Positions 1 through 6,258 of a stretch of DNA of 7,343 bases are shown here, piece by piece. The position numbers were made by a program, and so were the translations under genes. The first letter of the stretch is position 1. Each line of letters begins with the position of its first letter. Source of the stretch: an uncultured Clostridia bacterium (lineage in GTDB: Bacteria; Bacillota; Clostridia; Christensenellales; CAG-917); NCBI GenBank assembly GCA_947174215.1, contig CAMWIB010000052.1, positions 1-7,343 on the forward strand. Direction: 5' to 3'. The notes beneath the pieces are model-generated. The model was not told where the DNA came from and made no database searches. It saw nothing but the letters and a program-made list of their open reading frames with translations.

Positions 1-330
1 CTGAATAACAGCGCAAGAGGAGTGGATAAGGTCACGGACGTACTGAGCTTTCCTTGCTTCGATAAACTTCCGCTTCCGGTTAAAGAGAACTCTTTTCAGG
101 ATTGCGACTACGACGGCAAGCGCGTAATGCTCGGCTCGATAATGATATGCAGGCAGAGGGCGCAGGAGCAGGCGGAGGAGTTTGGACACTCGTACGCGAG
201 AGAGCTTGGCTTTCTCACCTGCCACGGACTGTTGCACTTGCTCGGCTTCGACCATATAGAGAAGGACGACGAGGAGATAATGACCGCTCATCAGCGCGAG
301 ATTATGAGAATAACCAAGCTTTTAAGGTAG
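1..330 (+). CDS. ybeY: Endoribonuclease YbeY, 3' part (5' end outside window)
   Basis: This is the C-terminal 109 residues of YbeY, a zinc-dependent metalloprotein needed for 16S rRNA 3'-end maturation and ribosome quality control in the cytoplasm. The frame is open from base 1 to a TAG at 328-330, so the true start lies upstream; the GTG at 22 is an internal valine codon. Visible family landmarks, numbered from the window start, are the TDVLSFP block (12-18), LGSIMICRQ (44-52) and the zinc motif HGLLHLLGFDH with H75, H79 and H85 in the HxxxHxxxxxH pattern. It then has the usual short acidic and helical tail. One oddity is serine in the usual LGDI motif (S46). ybeY upstream of era is the common Bacillota order, but here dgkA and cdd are missing between them. 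Identification is secure; only the missing N-terminus is unknown. Confidence 0.96.
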   Translation: MNNSARGVDKVTDVLSFPCFDKLPLPVKENSFQDCDYDGKRVMLGSIMICRQRAQEQAEEFGHSYARELGFLTCHGLLHLLGFDHIEKDDEEIMTAHQREIMRITKLLR

Positions 331-355
331 GATATATCTTAGGCGACAAAATACA

Positions 356-433
356 GTGATAGCGAAAAAGGATAAAGGAAGCTCTAAGGGCGCAAATATG
401 CAATTAAAGAGCAAGGCGAAAGAACTTCCGTAA
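356..433 (+). CDS. Possible small lysine-rich ORF between ybeY and era
   Basis: A GTG-started frame of 25 codons ends in TAA 19 bases before era. The peptide would be strongly basic (seven lysines, two aspartate or glutamate) with no hydrophobic segment. An internal in-frame ATG at 398 would give an 11-residue peptide and is preceded by AAGGG (386-390) at seven bases, a better ribosome binding site than that of the GTG. I recognise no family. It could be a leader peptide, a remnant of a lost gene (dgkA and cdd often sit here in relatives), or chance. Nothing else coding is apparent in the 122-base gap at 331-452. Confidence 0.2.
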   Translation: MIAKKDKGSSKGANMQLKSKAKELP

Positions 434-452
434 GACGAACGAAGGAATAAAA

Positions 453-1364
453 ATGTATCAAAATTTCAAATCAGGCTTTATATGTATAGCGGGACTTGCA
501 AACGCGGGAAAGTCTACGCTCACCAACGCGCTCGTTGGAGAGAAGGTTTCCATTGTGTCGTGGAGGCCGCAGACTACGCGTAATAAGCTGCTTGGCATAA
601 TTAACGGTGACGACTATCAGATGGTGCTTATCGACACCCCCGGTATTCATAAGGCGAAAAATCAGCTTGGCGAATATATGATGAAGGCGGTTGAGAGCGG
701 ACTCAAAGACGTTGACGGCGTGGTGTACGTTATAGACGCCGCGCGCGGAATGAGTGCGGACGACTACGGTTTTTTGGAGAATAACGCGAGCAAGAAGCCA
801 ATCGTGGTTGCGCTCAACAAGCAGGATTCAGTCACGAGGGAAACGCTTTTTGCAACCTTGCAAAAGCTCAACGGTATAGCAGGGCTAAAAGCAATAGTTC
901 CGATATCCGCAAAGAAAGCTGAGAATTTAGAACCTCTCAAAGCCGAGCTTATGGCACTCCTTCCGTTTGGCGCGCCTATGTACCCGCAGGACGAGTACAC
1001 TCAAAGCTCAATGCGCTTTATGGCGACGGAGATTATAAGAGAAAAGGCGCTTTATCTTCTCGATAAGGAAGTGCCGTACGGCATAGGCGTATACATCAAC
1101 AAGTTTGAGGAAAGAGAGGGACAGCCTATCTGCGATATTGACGCGGATATCGTATGTGAGAAGCAGTCGCACAAGGCAATCGTCATCGGTAAGGGCGGCG
1201 AGATGCTCAAAAAGATTGCCACGCAGGCGCGTAAGGATTTGGAACAACTCGTTGGCGAGAAGGTGTTTCTTACGCTGTACGTACGCGTAAAGGACGAGTG
1301 GCGCGACAGCGAGTATCTTATGCGAGAGCTTGGATACGACGTCAAGGCGTTCAAGCAGGATTGA
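453..1364 (+). CDS. era: GTPase Era
   Basis: Era is an essential GTPase that binds the 3' end of 16S rRNA and helps assemble the 30S subunit. The 303 residues match the usual family length of about 300. The GTPase domain comes first: G1 at 14-21 (G14, K20, S21), G2 PQTTR at 39-43, G3 DTPG at 61-64, G4 NKQD at 122-125 and G5 SAK at 152-154. The linker has the YPxDxYT motif (177-183). A C-terminal KH RNA-binding domain follows, with IGKGG at 245-249. The ATG at 453 is preceded by AAGGA (442-446) at six bases, and the N-terminus starts just before the first beta strand, as in homologues. The P-loop reads GLANAGKS rather than the common GRPNVGKS, keeping the catalytic lysine and serine. It is followed after 35 bases by the YqzL-like gene. 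Confidence 0.98.
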   Translation: MYQNFKSGFICIAGLANAGKSTLTNALVGEKVSIVSWRPQTTRNKLLGIINGDDYQMVLIDTPGIHKAKNQLGEYMMKAVESGLKDVDGVVYVIDAARGMSADDYGFLENNASKKPIVVALNKQDSVTRETLFATLQKLNGIAGLKAIVPISAKKAENLEPLKAELMALLPFGAPMYPQDEYTQSSMRFMATEIIREKALYLLDKEVPYGIGVYINKFEEREGQPICDIDADIVCEKQSHKAIVIGKGGEMLKKIATQARKDLEQLVGEKVFLTLYVRVKDEWRDSEYLMRELGYDVKAFKQD

Positions 1365-1399
1365 GGAATAAAAACCGCTACCTTGCGCAATCTAACCAT

Positions 1400-1510
1400 A
1401 TGACAGAAAAAGAATTGTGGCAAATGTTTGCAAGGACGGGCGATATAGAGTGGTACGATATGTACCGCGCAATGAAAGAGAGCCGAGAGGACGTAAGTCG
1501 CAGAGAGTAA
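1400..1510 (+). CDS. yqzL: YqzL-like small protein
   Basis: A 36-residue protein with the pattern LWxxFxxTGxIxxYxxYR, starting at the leucine-tryptophan pair at residues 6-7. As I know it, this matches the YqzL family of short proteins, and in Bacillus subtilis yqzL also lies between era and recO, so sequence and position agree. The biochemical role of the family is not known to me. The C-terminus is charged and there is no membrane segment, so it is probably cytoplasmic. The only plausible start is the ATG at 1400: the frame upstream to the end of era has no ATG, GTG or TTG. No Shine-Dalgarno lies within 15 bases; a strong-looking AGGAATAAAA sits about 26 bases too far upstream, overlapping the era stop. 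Translation may depend on coupling to era. It ends 23 bases before recO. Confidence 0.7.
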   Translation: MTEKELWQMFARTGDIEWYDMYRAMKESREDVSRRE

Positions 1511-1533
1511 ATTTTTGCGGCTTCAAGAGGATT

Positions 1534-2235
1534 ATGCAAGCCGTTGCAATAAAGACAAAAGCCATCGTTACGAGGGCGGTTCCCTACAAAGAGAGTGATA
1601 TGATTGTCACTCTTGTCAGCGTTGAACACGGCAAAATTTCAGCTTCGGCAAGAGGCTGTCTTAAACCCAAGGCAAAGCTCAGATACGCCGCAGAGCCTTT
1701 CAATTTCGGGGATTACGTCTTGCAGGGAAGAGAAGGAAAGTACGTGATTACGGAATGCAACCAGATAGAATCCTTCTCGGACGTCACGGCGGATATAGAC
1801 AGATATTATGCGGCGTGCATGGTGCTTGAATCGCTTGATAAGCTATCCCGCGAACCTCAACCGCAGGTGTTTATGAGCGCCCTATCCGCGCTTAACGACC
1901 TTGCGTATTCTGATAAGGACGCGGACGAGATAGTGACGGAGTTCTTGAAAAAGGTGATTGAAGCAAACGGCTTCGCGCTCGATTTTGCGCATTGCAACGT
2001 ATGCAAGTGCGACATAGAGGGCGAGGCGTATTTCAGCGACAGGGACGGAATCGTCTGCAAGCACTGCAAGGGGCTTACCGACGTACCTGTGGATGGGCTT
2101 TCAAGGGCCTATATAAGCGAGGGGAGCGCTTCCACTCACGAGCTTAGAGTGAAGGCGAATTTCCTTCTTTCAAATCTTGTATATCTAATGTTGGGTGTGC
2201 GTATCGGCGCGCACTACTTTACGGAGAGCATATGA
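1534..2235 (+). CDS. recO: DNA repair protein RecO
   Basis: RecO works with RecR (and RecF) to load RecA onto SSB-coated single-stranded DNA during recombinational repair. The 233 residues fit the family (about 230-255). The N-terminal OB-fold carries the usual KAIVTRAVPYKESDMIVTL start (residues 9-27) and EHGKISASARG (31-41). A helical region follows, containing a zinc site built from C154, C157, C175 and C178 in the CxxC...CxxC pattern of Gram-positive RecO. I chose the ATG at 1534 because homologues begin here and because AGAGG (1526-1530) precedes it, although the three-base spacing is short. The frame is open back to 1417, but that extension overlaps the YqzL-like gene and lacks family resemblance. 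The TGA overlaps the next gene's ATG in ATGA (2232-2235), suggesting co-translation. Confidence 0.96.
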   Translation: MQAVAIKTKAIVTRAVPYKESDMIVTLVSVEHGKISASARGCLKPKAKLRYAAEPFNFGDYVLQGREGKYVITECNQIESFSDVTADIDRYYAACMVLESLDKLSREPQPQVFMSALSALNDLAYSDKDADEIVTEFLKKVIEANGFALDFAHCNVCKCDIEGEAYFSDRDGIVCKHCKGLTDVPVDGLSRAYISEGSASTHELRVKANFLLSNLVYLMLGVRIGAHYFTESI

Positions 2236-4109
2236 AAAATACTCGGATTGTAGCAAAGATTGTAGCAGTAGTTGCGGTCGTCGCGGTGATTATGTCATCG
2301 GCGGTATTGCTTTTTGCCTGTAACAAGGACAAGAAGCCTACGCTTAACGACATATTCAAGTCGGCGACAAGTGAAGCGGAGTTCAAAGGTACGAAGCTTG
2401 AAATTGAGTTGCCCGCGGGTTGGGAGGTATACACCAATTCGGGAACGAAGTCCACGGACGCGAGCAATGCGTACAGCGACGTCGGTTATATCAAGGATAT
2501 GAATGCATTCGTCGTTATGCACACTGCGACGAAGACTCTTTCTATTATGAAGTGCGGAAGCAACGAGCTGTTGTTCGACTTGAACGTCGGTATCTCCGCA
2601 TTGCGCGTCAAGGACGGACTTATCGTTTGCAAGTGCAACAATGAATCGCTTATGGCGTTCGATTACGACGGCTATACGGTGCTTTCAAGAGATAATTTTG
2701 CAGACGCAAAAACTACGGTTTCTATTGATACCGCAATCAAAATTCTCGATAGCGGTCTTATCGCCGTGCATTATTCCTACGATAAATTCGGCGCACCGAG
2801 CTACACCTCAATATACCGTCCTACTTACACGGGAAATCAAAGCAACAGAGGACAGCTCGTTTGCCGCGTTTCCAACACCGATAACAAGCTCAGCAACGTA
2901 AGAGGCTTTGACGGCAAATACGTTACGGTTGTCGGCAACTCCATAGGCAACGTGATTTACAAAATACCAAGCACCGTGAACGGTAGCGTCGAGAGTATGA
3001 ACGGAACGCCGAGCGCTACCTTCGTAAGCGAGGGACAGAGCAATTATTACAACGAGTTCGTCTATCTCGGTGGCGGCAGATTCTACGTATACGAGGAGCA
3101 TTCCGTAAAGGAAACTGACGACTACGGTTATTATGACGGCGATAAGTATTACTCGTACTCACGCTATATCTATACGCCTGACAACGACAGCCTTACGGAA
3201 TATACCGCAAACGCAGACAAGGTGTTCTTCAAGATGTCGAACAACTACTACGACGCGGACAAGATTGGTATTGACACCAATTCATATCTCAACGACGGCT
3301 ATATTTATGCGAGCTACGGTCTTGATTTGAAATACGGTAAAGATGACGCCGCGTACGACCAGTTTATACTTGACAGCAATCTCAATATCGTAATGTCGCT
3401 TACGGGTAACTACGGCGTGAAAATCAAAGCTCAGAAAAAGGATAAGGTTGGTTACTATGACCTCGTAATGGCAAACGTAGACGGATACTTCTACATTCCG
3501 CTTTCGCCGAGTGAGATTCACGTCTACGACCCGAAGGGCAACGAGGTTGGACACGGAAACAAGAGAAGCACAGTCGTTCAGCAGGAGCTTTCAAACAACG
3601 TGATAGTCGCGGCTATTCCCGACCCGAGCGCGAGCAGTAGCAGTAGCGACGTATTATACGGCGCGTTCAACATCTACGGTGACGAGATTATCCCGTTTGA
3701 GTATTTCTCGCTTTCCGCATTCCGCGGCGCGTACACGATTGGCGAGTGCTACAACAGTGACAAGGTCAAGTCGCTCTATATAATTGGCAATAACGGTGTG
3801 AAAGTCGAAAAGATGTCGGACGGCTCAACGCCTCTTGCGGATATGGCAACGGACAAGAATAATGCCGCAATAAGCAAGATTGGTTGCTATATGTATTTCA
3901 AGACCATTGAGGTGGACGGCAAAAATAAGAAGATATACGGCATAAAGAACTTCAACCCGAATATCAACGAGAAAGGGGTTATGGAAGCGAGAATGGACGA
4001 GGGTAGCATACTTTACGCACCGTCCTCATCACCGAGCGACGTGTTCGTGTTTGAAAAGATAACCGACGAAAACAAGAATTCTATTTACCACGTGTACAGA
4101 CTTATCTAA
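2232..4109 (+). CDS. Large predicted lipoprotein with beta-rich repeats, function unknown
   Basis: I do not recognise a characterised family for this 625-residue protein. It starts with a lipoprotein signal: basic residues K2, R5 and K9, a hydrophobic core at 10-27, and a lipobox LFAC ending in C30, the predicted lipidated cysteine. It should be anchored on the outer face of the membrane. The rest is rich in short beta-strand-like segments ending in glycine or asparagine turns, suggesting a beta-propeller or similar repeat fold (inference). Residues 298-314 hold eight tyrosines in 17 positions. A short serine-rich linker (466-472) precedes a WG-repeat-like unit at 476-525, with YGAFNIYGDEIIPFEY followed by an aromatic-glycine segment. 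GGAGAG (2223-2228) lies upstream of the ATG, which overlaps the recO stop by four bases. Base composition resembles its neighbours, so recent transfer is not evident. No terminator with a T-run follows it. Confidence 0.9.
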   Translation: MKNTRIVAKIVAVVAVVAVIMSSAVLLFACNKDKKPTLNDIFKSATSEAEFKGTKLEIELPAGWEVYTNSGTKSTDASNAYSDVGYIKDMNAFVVMHTATKTLSIMKCGSNELLFDLNVGISALRVKDGLIVCKCNNESLMAFDYDGYTVLSRDNFADAKTTVSIDTAIKILDSGLIAVHYSYDKFGAPSYTSIYRPTYTGNQSNRGQLVCRVSNTDNKLSNVRGFDGKYVTVVGNSIGNVIYKIPSTVNGSVESMNGTPSATFVSEGQSNYYNEFVYLGGGRFYVYEEHSVKETDDYGYYDGDKYYSYSRYIYTPDNDSLTEYTANADKVFFKMSNNYYDADKIGIDTNSYLNDGYIYASYGLDLKYGKDDAAYDQFILDSNLNIVMSLTGNYGVKIKAQKKDKVGYYDLVMANVDGYFYIPLSPSEIHVYDPKGNEVGHGNKRSTVVQQELSNNVIVAAIPDPSASSSSSDVLYGAFNIYGDEIIPFEYFSLSAFRGAYTIGECYNSDKVKSLYIIGNNGVKVEKMSDGSTPLADMATDKNNAAISKIGCYMYFKTIEVDGKNKKIYGIKNFNPNINEKGVMEARMDEGSILYAPSSSPSDVFVFEKITDENKNSIYHVYRLI

Positions 4110-4145
4110 GCTCTTAAAACAGGGAATGGTAAGAATTGACGATGC

Positions 4146-4178
4146 CGTAGCGCAAGTTTACTTGAATTATGCGTTACG
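4146..4178 (+). other. Imperfect hairpin in the gap before sua5
   Basis: CGTAGCGCA (4146-4154) can pair with TGCGTTACG (4170-4178), giving nine pairs including one G-U, around a 15-base loop that can itself form a small CAAG/CTTG stem. There is no T-tract directly after it, so it is not a typical rho-independent terminator. It might be an mRNA-processing or stability element between the lipoprotein and sua5, or chance. The rest of the 95-base gap shows only weak promoter-like matches. Confidence 0.3.
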
Positions 4179-4204
4179 CAAATATAGGTCATTAAGTTTT
4201 AGCA

Positions 4205-5188
4205 ATGGTCACTGAAATAAAAAATGCAAATATTGCAATAGACGAAGCCGCCGCGCTTATCAAGCGCGGCGAGCTTGTTGTATTTCCCACCGAAACGGTG
4301 TACGGACTCGGCGCAAACGCGTTTGACAGCAAAGCCGTGGCAAAAATTTTCAAGGCTAAGGGCAGACCGCAAGACAATCCGCTTATCGTGCATATTTCAT
4401 CAATAGACGAGGTGAATGAGATTGCCGTGGATATCCCGAGCGACTTTTATAAGCTTGCGGAGAAGTTTATGCCCGGTCCGCTTACGGTGATTCTCAAAAA
4501 GGGTGACAAGATTCCATACGCGGTGACTGCGGGCGGTGAAACCGTTGGCGTGCGTATGCCAAACAACGCGTACGCCCGAGAGCTTATTGCAAAGTCATAT
4601 CCGCTTGCCGCACCTTCGGCAAACCGTTCAAAGCATATATCACCAACGACGGCACAGCACGTTTACGAGGATTTGAACGGAGAGATAAGCCTGATATTGG
4701 ACGGCGGCGCGTGTAGCGTTGGTATTGAAAGCACCGTGCTTGATTTGACGTCCGACGTGCCTACTATTCTTCGCCCCGGTGCAGTCACTGCGGAAATGCT
4801 TCTCGATATAGTCGGCAAGGTCAGCGAGAATGGCAAAATTATAAAGGTTGCAAAAGCCCCCGGAATGAAATACACGCACTACGCGCCGATAAAGGAGACG
4901 GTAAGCGCAAAGAGTATCGATAGCGCGGTGAGCGAGTATGACAGAGTGCGCGCAGAAGGAAAGAGTCCCGTAATCGTTGCCCGCGATATATACCGCGACA
5001 AGGTGCAGGATAGGGCGCAGATTTCCCTTGGCGTAACGGCAGAGGACTACACACGCAACATCTATGGCGCATTGCACGAAGCGGAAAAGAGCTACGACTA
5101 TATCATCATCGAGGAGTTGCACGGCGGCGGTTTGGAAACTTCTGTTATGAACCGCGTTACCAAGGCGGCGGGCGGCAAAAGCGTATGA
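4205..5188 (+). CDS. sua5: L-threonylcarbamoyladenylate synthase, Sua5 type
   Basis: Makes threonylcarbamoyl-AMP from threonine, bicarbonate and ATP, the first step of t6A37 tRNA modification; TsaD with TsaB and TsaE then transfers the group. At 327 residues it is the long two-domain Sua5 form rather than the short YrdC/TsaC form. The YrdC domain shows FPTETVYGLGAN (27-38), KGRP with K52 and R54, APSANR (136-141), IESTVLD (174-180) and RPGAVT (190-195). The linker PGMKYTHYAP (219-228) leads to the C-terminal Sua5 domain, which ends with the SVMNR motif (313-317). The ATG at 4205 fits homologue N-termini but has no clear Shine-Dalgarno. A perfect 10-bp inverted repeat lies at codons 15-23. Its TGA overlaps the ATG of the phosphatase gene by four bases, so the two are probably translated together. 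Confidence 0.97.
   Translation: MVTEIKNANIAIDEAAALIKRGELVVFPTETVYGLGANAFDSKAVAKIFKAKGRPQDNPLIVHISSIDEVNEIAVDIPSDFYKLAEKFMPGPLTVILKKGDKIPYAVTAGGETVGVRMPNNAYARELIAKSYPLAAPSANRSKHISPTTAQHVYEDLNGEISLILDGGACSVGIESTVLDLTSDVPTILRPGAVTAEMLLDIVGKVSENGKIIKVAKAPGMKYTHYAPIKETVSAKSIDSAVSEYDRVRAEGKSPVIVARDIYRDKVQDRAQISLGVTAEDYTRNIYGALHEAEKSYDYIIIEELHGGGLETSVMNRVTKAAGGKSV
4249..4271 (+). other. Perfect 10-bp GC-rich hairpin within the start of sua5
   Basis: CGCCGCGCTT (4249-4258) is the exact reverse complement of AAGCGCGGCG (4262-4271), with a three-base ATC loop. In mRNA it would form a very stable stem starting 44 bases after the sua5 start codon. No T-run follows, so it is not a standard terminator. 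It encodes ordinary residues (about 16-23) just before the first conserved motif, so it may be a codon-choice coincidence. Confidence 0.4.
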
Positions 5189-5640
5189 AAGTACTGTTTG
5201 TTTGCACCGGCAATACCTGCCGAAGTCCTATGCTCAGATTTATGTTTGAGGAGCTTGTAAGACATATAGACTTGAATATATCCGTTGATTGCGCAGGACT
5301 GCTTGCGCAGTGGCAGGGCAAGCCCATATCCGATGAAGCGGTCAAAGTACTCAAAGCGCACTGCGTGGCGTGTAATGAGGGATACTTATCAAAGTATTGC
5401 GATATGAGCATAGCGAGCAGTGCGGATATTATCATCTGCGTAACGCGCGAGTGTGCGAAGCTTCTGAAAGTGCAGTATCCAAATGTACATAATGTCGTAT
5501 CGCTTTCTGAGATATGCGGTGCAGATGTTCAAGACCCCTACGGACAGGGGATAGAAGCGTACGAAAAGGTATATAAGCTTTTTGAAAATGCGCTGCCGAA
5601 AATTTTAGAATACATTTGCTCCGCGAACAGAGCCGTTTGA
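5185..5640 (+). CDS. ywlE: Low-molecular-weight phosphatase, probable protein-arginine phosphatase (YwlE-like)
   Basis: A 151-residue member of the low-molecular-weight protein tyrosine phosphatase family. The P-loop is CTGNTCRS at residues 7-14, with nucleophile C7 and phosphate-binding R13; the general-acid loop is DPYGQG with D117. In B. subtilis YwlE, threonine at the P-loop position equivalent to T11 gives specificity for phosphoarginine, while tyrosine phosphatases usually carry isoleucine or valine there. YwlE counteracts the arginine kinase McsB. This protein has T11 and the identical eight-residue loop, so arginine phosphatase is the favoured reading (inference; no mcsB is visible here). 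The usual SAG motif after the first helix is CAG (36-38). The ATG lies in the overlap with the sua5 stop and has only a weak GGCGG-like site, suggesting coupling. sua5 (ywlC) and ywlE are also close in B. subtilis. A terminator follows 15 bases after the stop. Confidence 0.9.
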   Translation: MKVLFVCTGNTCRSPMLRFMFEELVRHIDLNISVDCAGLLAQWQGKPISDEAVKVLKAHCVACNEGYLSKYCDMSIASSADIIICVTRECAKLLKVQYPNVHNVVSLSEICGADVQDPYGQGIEAYEKVYKLFENALPKILEYICSANRAV

Positions 5641-5653
5641 GGAAATACTATAC

Positions 5654-5685
5654 AAAAATAGGCGTTTAGAACGCCTATTTCAATT
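5654..5685. terminator. Bidirectional rho-independent terminator between convergent genes
   Basis: AAATAGGCGTT (5656-5666) and AACGCCTATTT (5670-5680) form a perfect 11-bp stem with a TAG loop. On the minus strand the stem runs into five T residues, making a good terminator for the ferritin-like gene; on the plus strand the tail is TATTTCAATTAT, weaker but usable for the phosphatase gene. It lies 15 bases after the phosphatase stop and 62 bases beyond the ferritin-like stop. Confidence 0.88.
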
Positions 5686-5747
5686 ATAAGTCAAATTATA
5701 ATCTGTTTGTAGAATCTACTGCGTAATTAAAATTCTTTCAGCATCTC

Positions 5748-6230
5748 TTAAAACTCTTTGAGTAACTCCTTGAAAATTTTGATGTGCATTTCCTCGTCTA
5801 AGATGATTCGCTCCAAAAGCATTTTTACGCTTTCATATGAGAGATTGAGTATCGTTCGCTCATAGTTCATAATTGCCGCTTCTTCCGCCATTATGTTTTG
5901 CTGTAAAAACTTTTTTGGGTCGAGAGTGTAGTTTGCAAAGCTTCCGTTCCAATAGGTGCGTGCGCCCATAACGGGATAGCCGCCAAGCTCGTATATTGCT
6001 GTGCCGAGCAGCTTGTGGTGGTGCATTTCAACCTTGGCAATACCCATAAGCGCCTTGGCAAGCTCGGGATACCTTGGCGTTATATAGCTTTGAAAGCAAT
6101 ATGTCAGGACGGCGGTCAGTTCGCTTCCCGAGCCTGCATAGCTCGGCATAAGGAGCTTTGACTCCGATATACTTTTGTTCACCTCGATTGTAGGATAGGG
6201 TAAATCGCTTGCAAATTTCAATATTTCCAT
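5748..6230 (-). CDS. Ferritin-like di-metal four-helix protein
   Basis: A 160-residue protein resembling short clostridial ferritin-like or manganese-catalase-like proteins. Metal-ligand candidates sit in four helices: E37 (SELTA), E68xxH71 (VEMHH), E116 (MAEEAA) and E146xxH149 (DEEMH), the classic pattern of two E and two ExxH that binds a di-iron or di-manganese centre. The aromatic segment YWNGSF (93-98) is typical of this group. Likely roles are iron or peroxide handling; the exact activity cannot be told from sequence. It is shorter than true manganese catalases and lacks a rubredoxin-like C-terminus. I chose the ATG at 6230 because GGAGG (6235-6239) lies four bases upstream and homologues begin here. 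An in-frame ATG at 6254 would add eight residues including CKKC, but it has no ribosome site and lies inside a TATAAT box. It is transcribed against its neighbours as a single gene. Confidence 0.85.
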   Translation of the reverse strand: MEILKFASDLPYPTIEVNKSISESKLLMPSYAGSGSELTAVLTYCFQSYITPRYPELAKALMGIAKVEMHHHKLLGTAIYELGGYPVMGARTYWNGSFANYTLDPKKFLQQNIMAEEAAIMNYERTILNLSYESVKMLLERIILDEEMHIKIFKELLKEF

Positions 6231-6234
6231 ATCG

Positions 6235-6239
6235 CCTCC
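6235..6239 (-). promoter_or_regulatory. Ribosome binding site fixing the ferritin-like start
   Basis: On the minus strand GGAGG is followed by CGAT and then the ATG at 6230. This is the best ribosome binding site near the gene and favours the shorter protein over the ATG at 6254. Confidence 0.8.
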
Positions 6240-6252
6240 GCACTTTTTGCAC

Positions 6253-6258
6253 ATTATA
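6253..6258 (-). promoter_or_regulatory. Candidate -10 box for the ferritin-like gene
   Basis: The minus strand reads TATAAT at 6258-6253, a perfect -10 match, placing a transcription start near 6246 and a leader of about 16 bases that still holds the GGAGG site. The -35 region 17-18 bases upstream is poor (two or three matches of six), so the promoter may be weak or activator-dependent, or the match may be chance in AT-rich DNA. Confidence 0.45.

Noticed and set aside
1052..1423. 123-codon minus-strand frame over the era 3' end
   Set aside because: Antisense shadow of the conserved KH-domain region, with no family resemblance.
1417..1533. N-terminal extension of RecO
   Set aside because: It overlaps the YqzL-like gene, is arginine-rich out-of-frame sequence, and homologues start at the ATG at 1534.
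4162..4188. Possible sua5 promoter TTGAAT / TATAGG
   Set aside because: The spacing is only 15 bases and the -10 matches four of six; it overlaps the hairpin, so I cannot separate it from chance.
4640..5122. 160-codon open frame on the minus strand inside sua5
   Set aside because: It lies wholly within a gene whose conserved motifs are in the plus frame, shows no recognisable domain and has no ribosome binding site I can see.
5289..5310. Direct repeat of TTGCGCAG inside the phosphatase gene
   Set aside because: Two 8-base copies within coding sequence; short and without positional meaning.
5682..5701. Two copies of AATTATAA spaced by 12 bases, reminiscent of half a PerR box
   Set aside because: They are direct rather than inverted and lie downstream of both convergent genes, not at a promoter.
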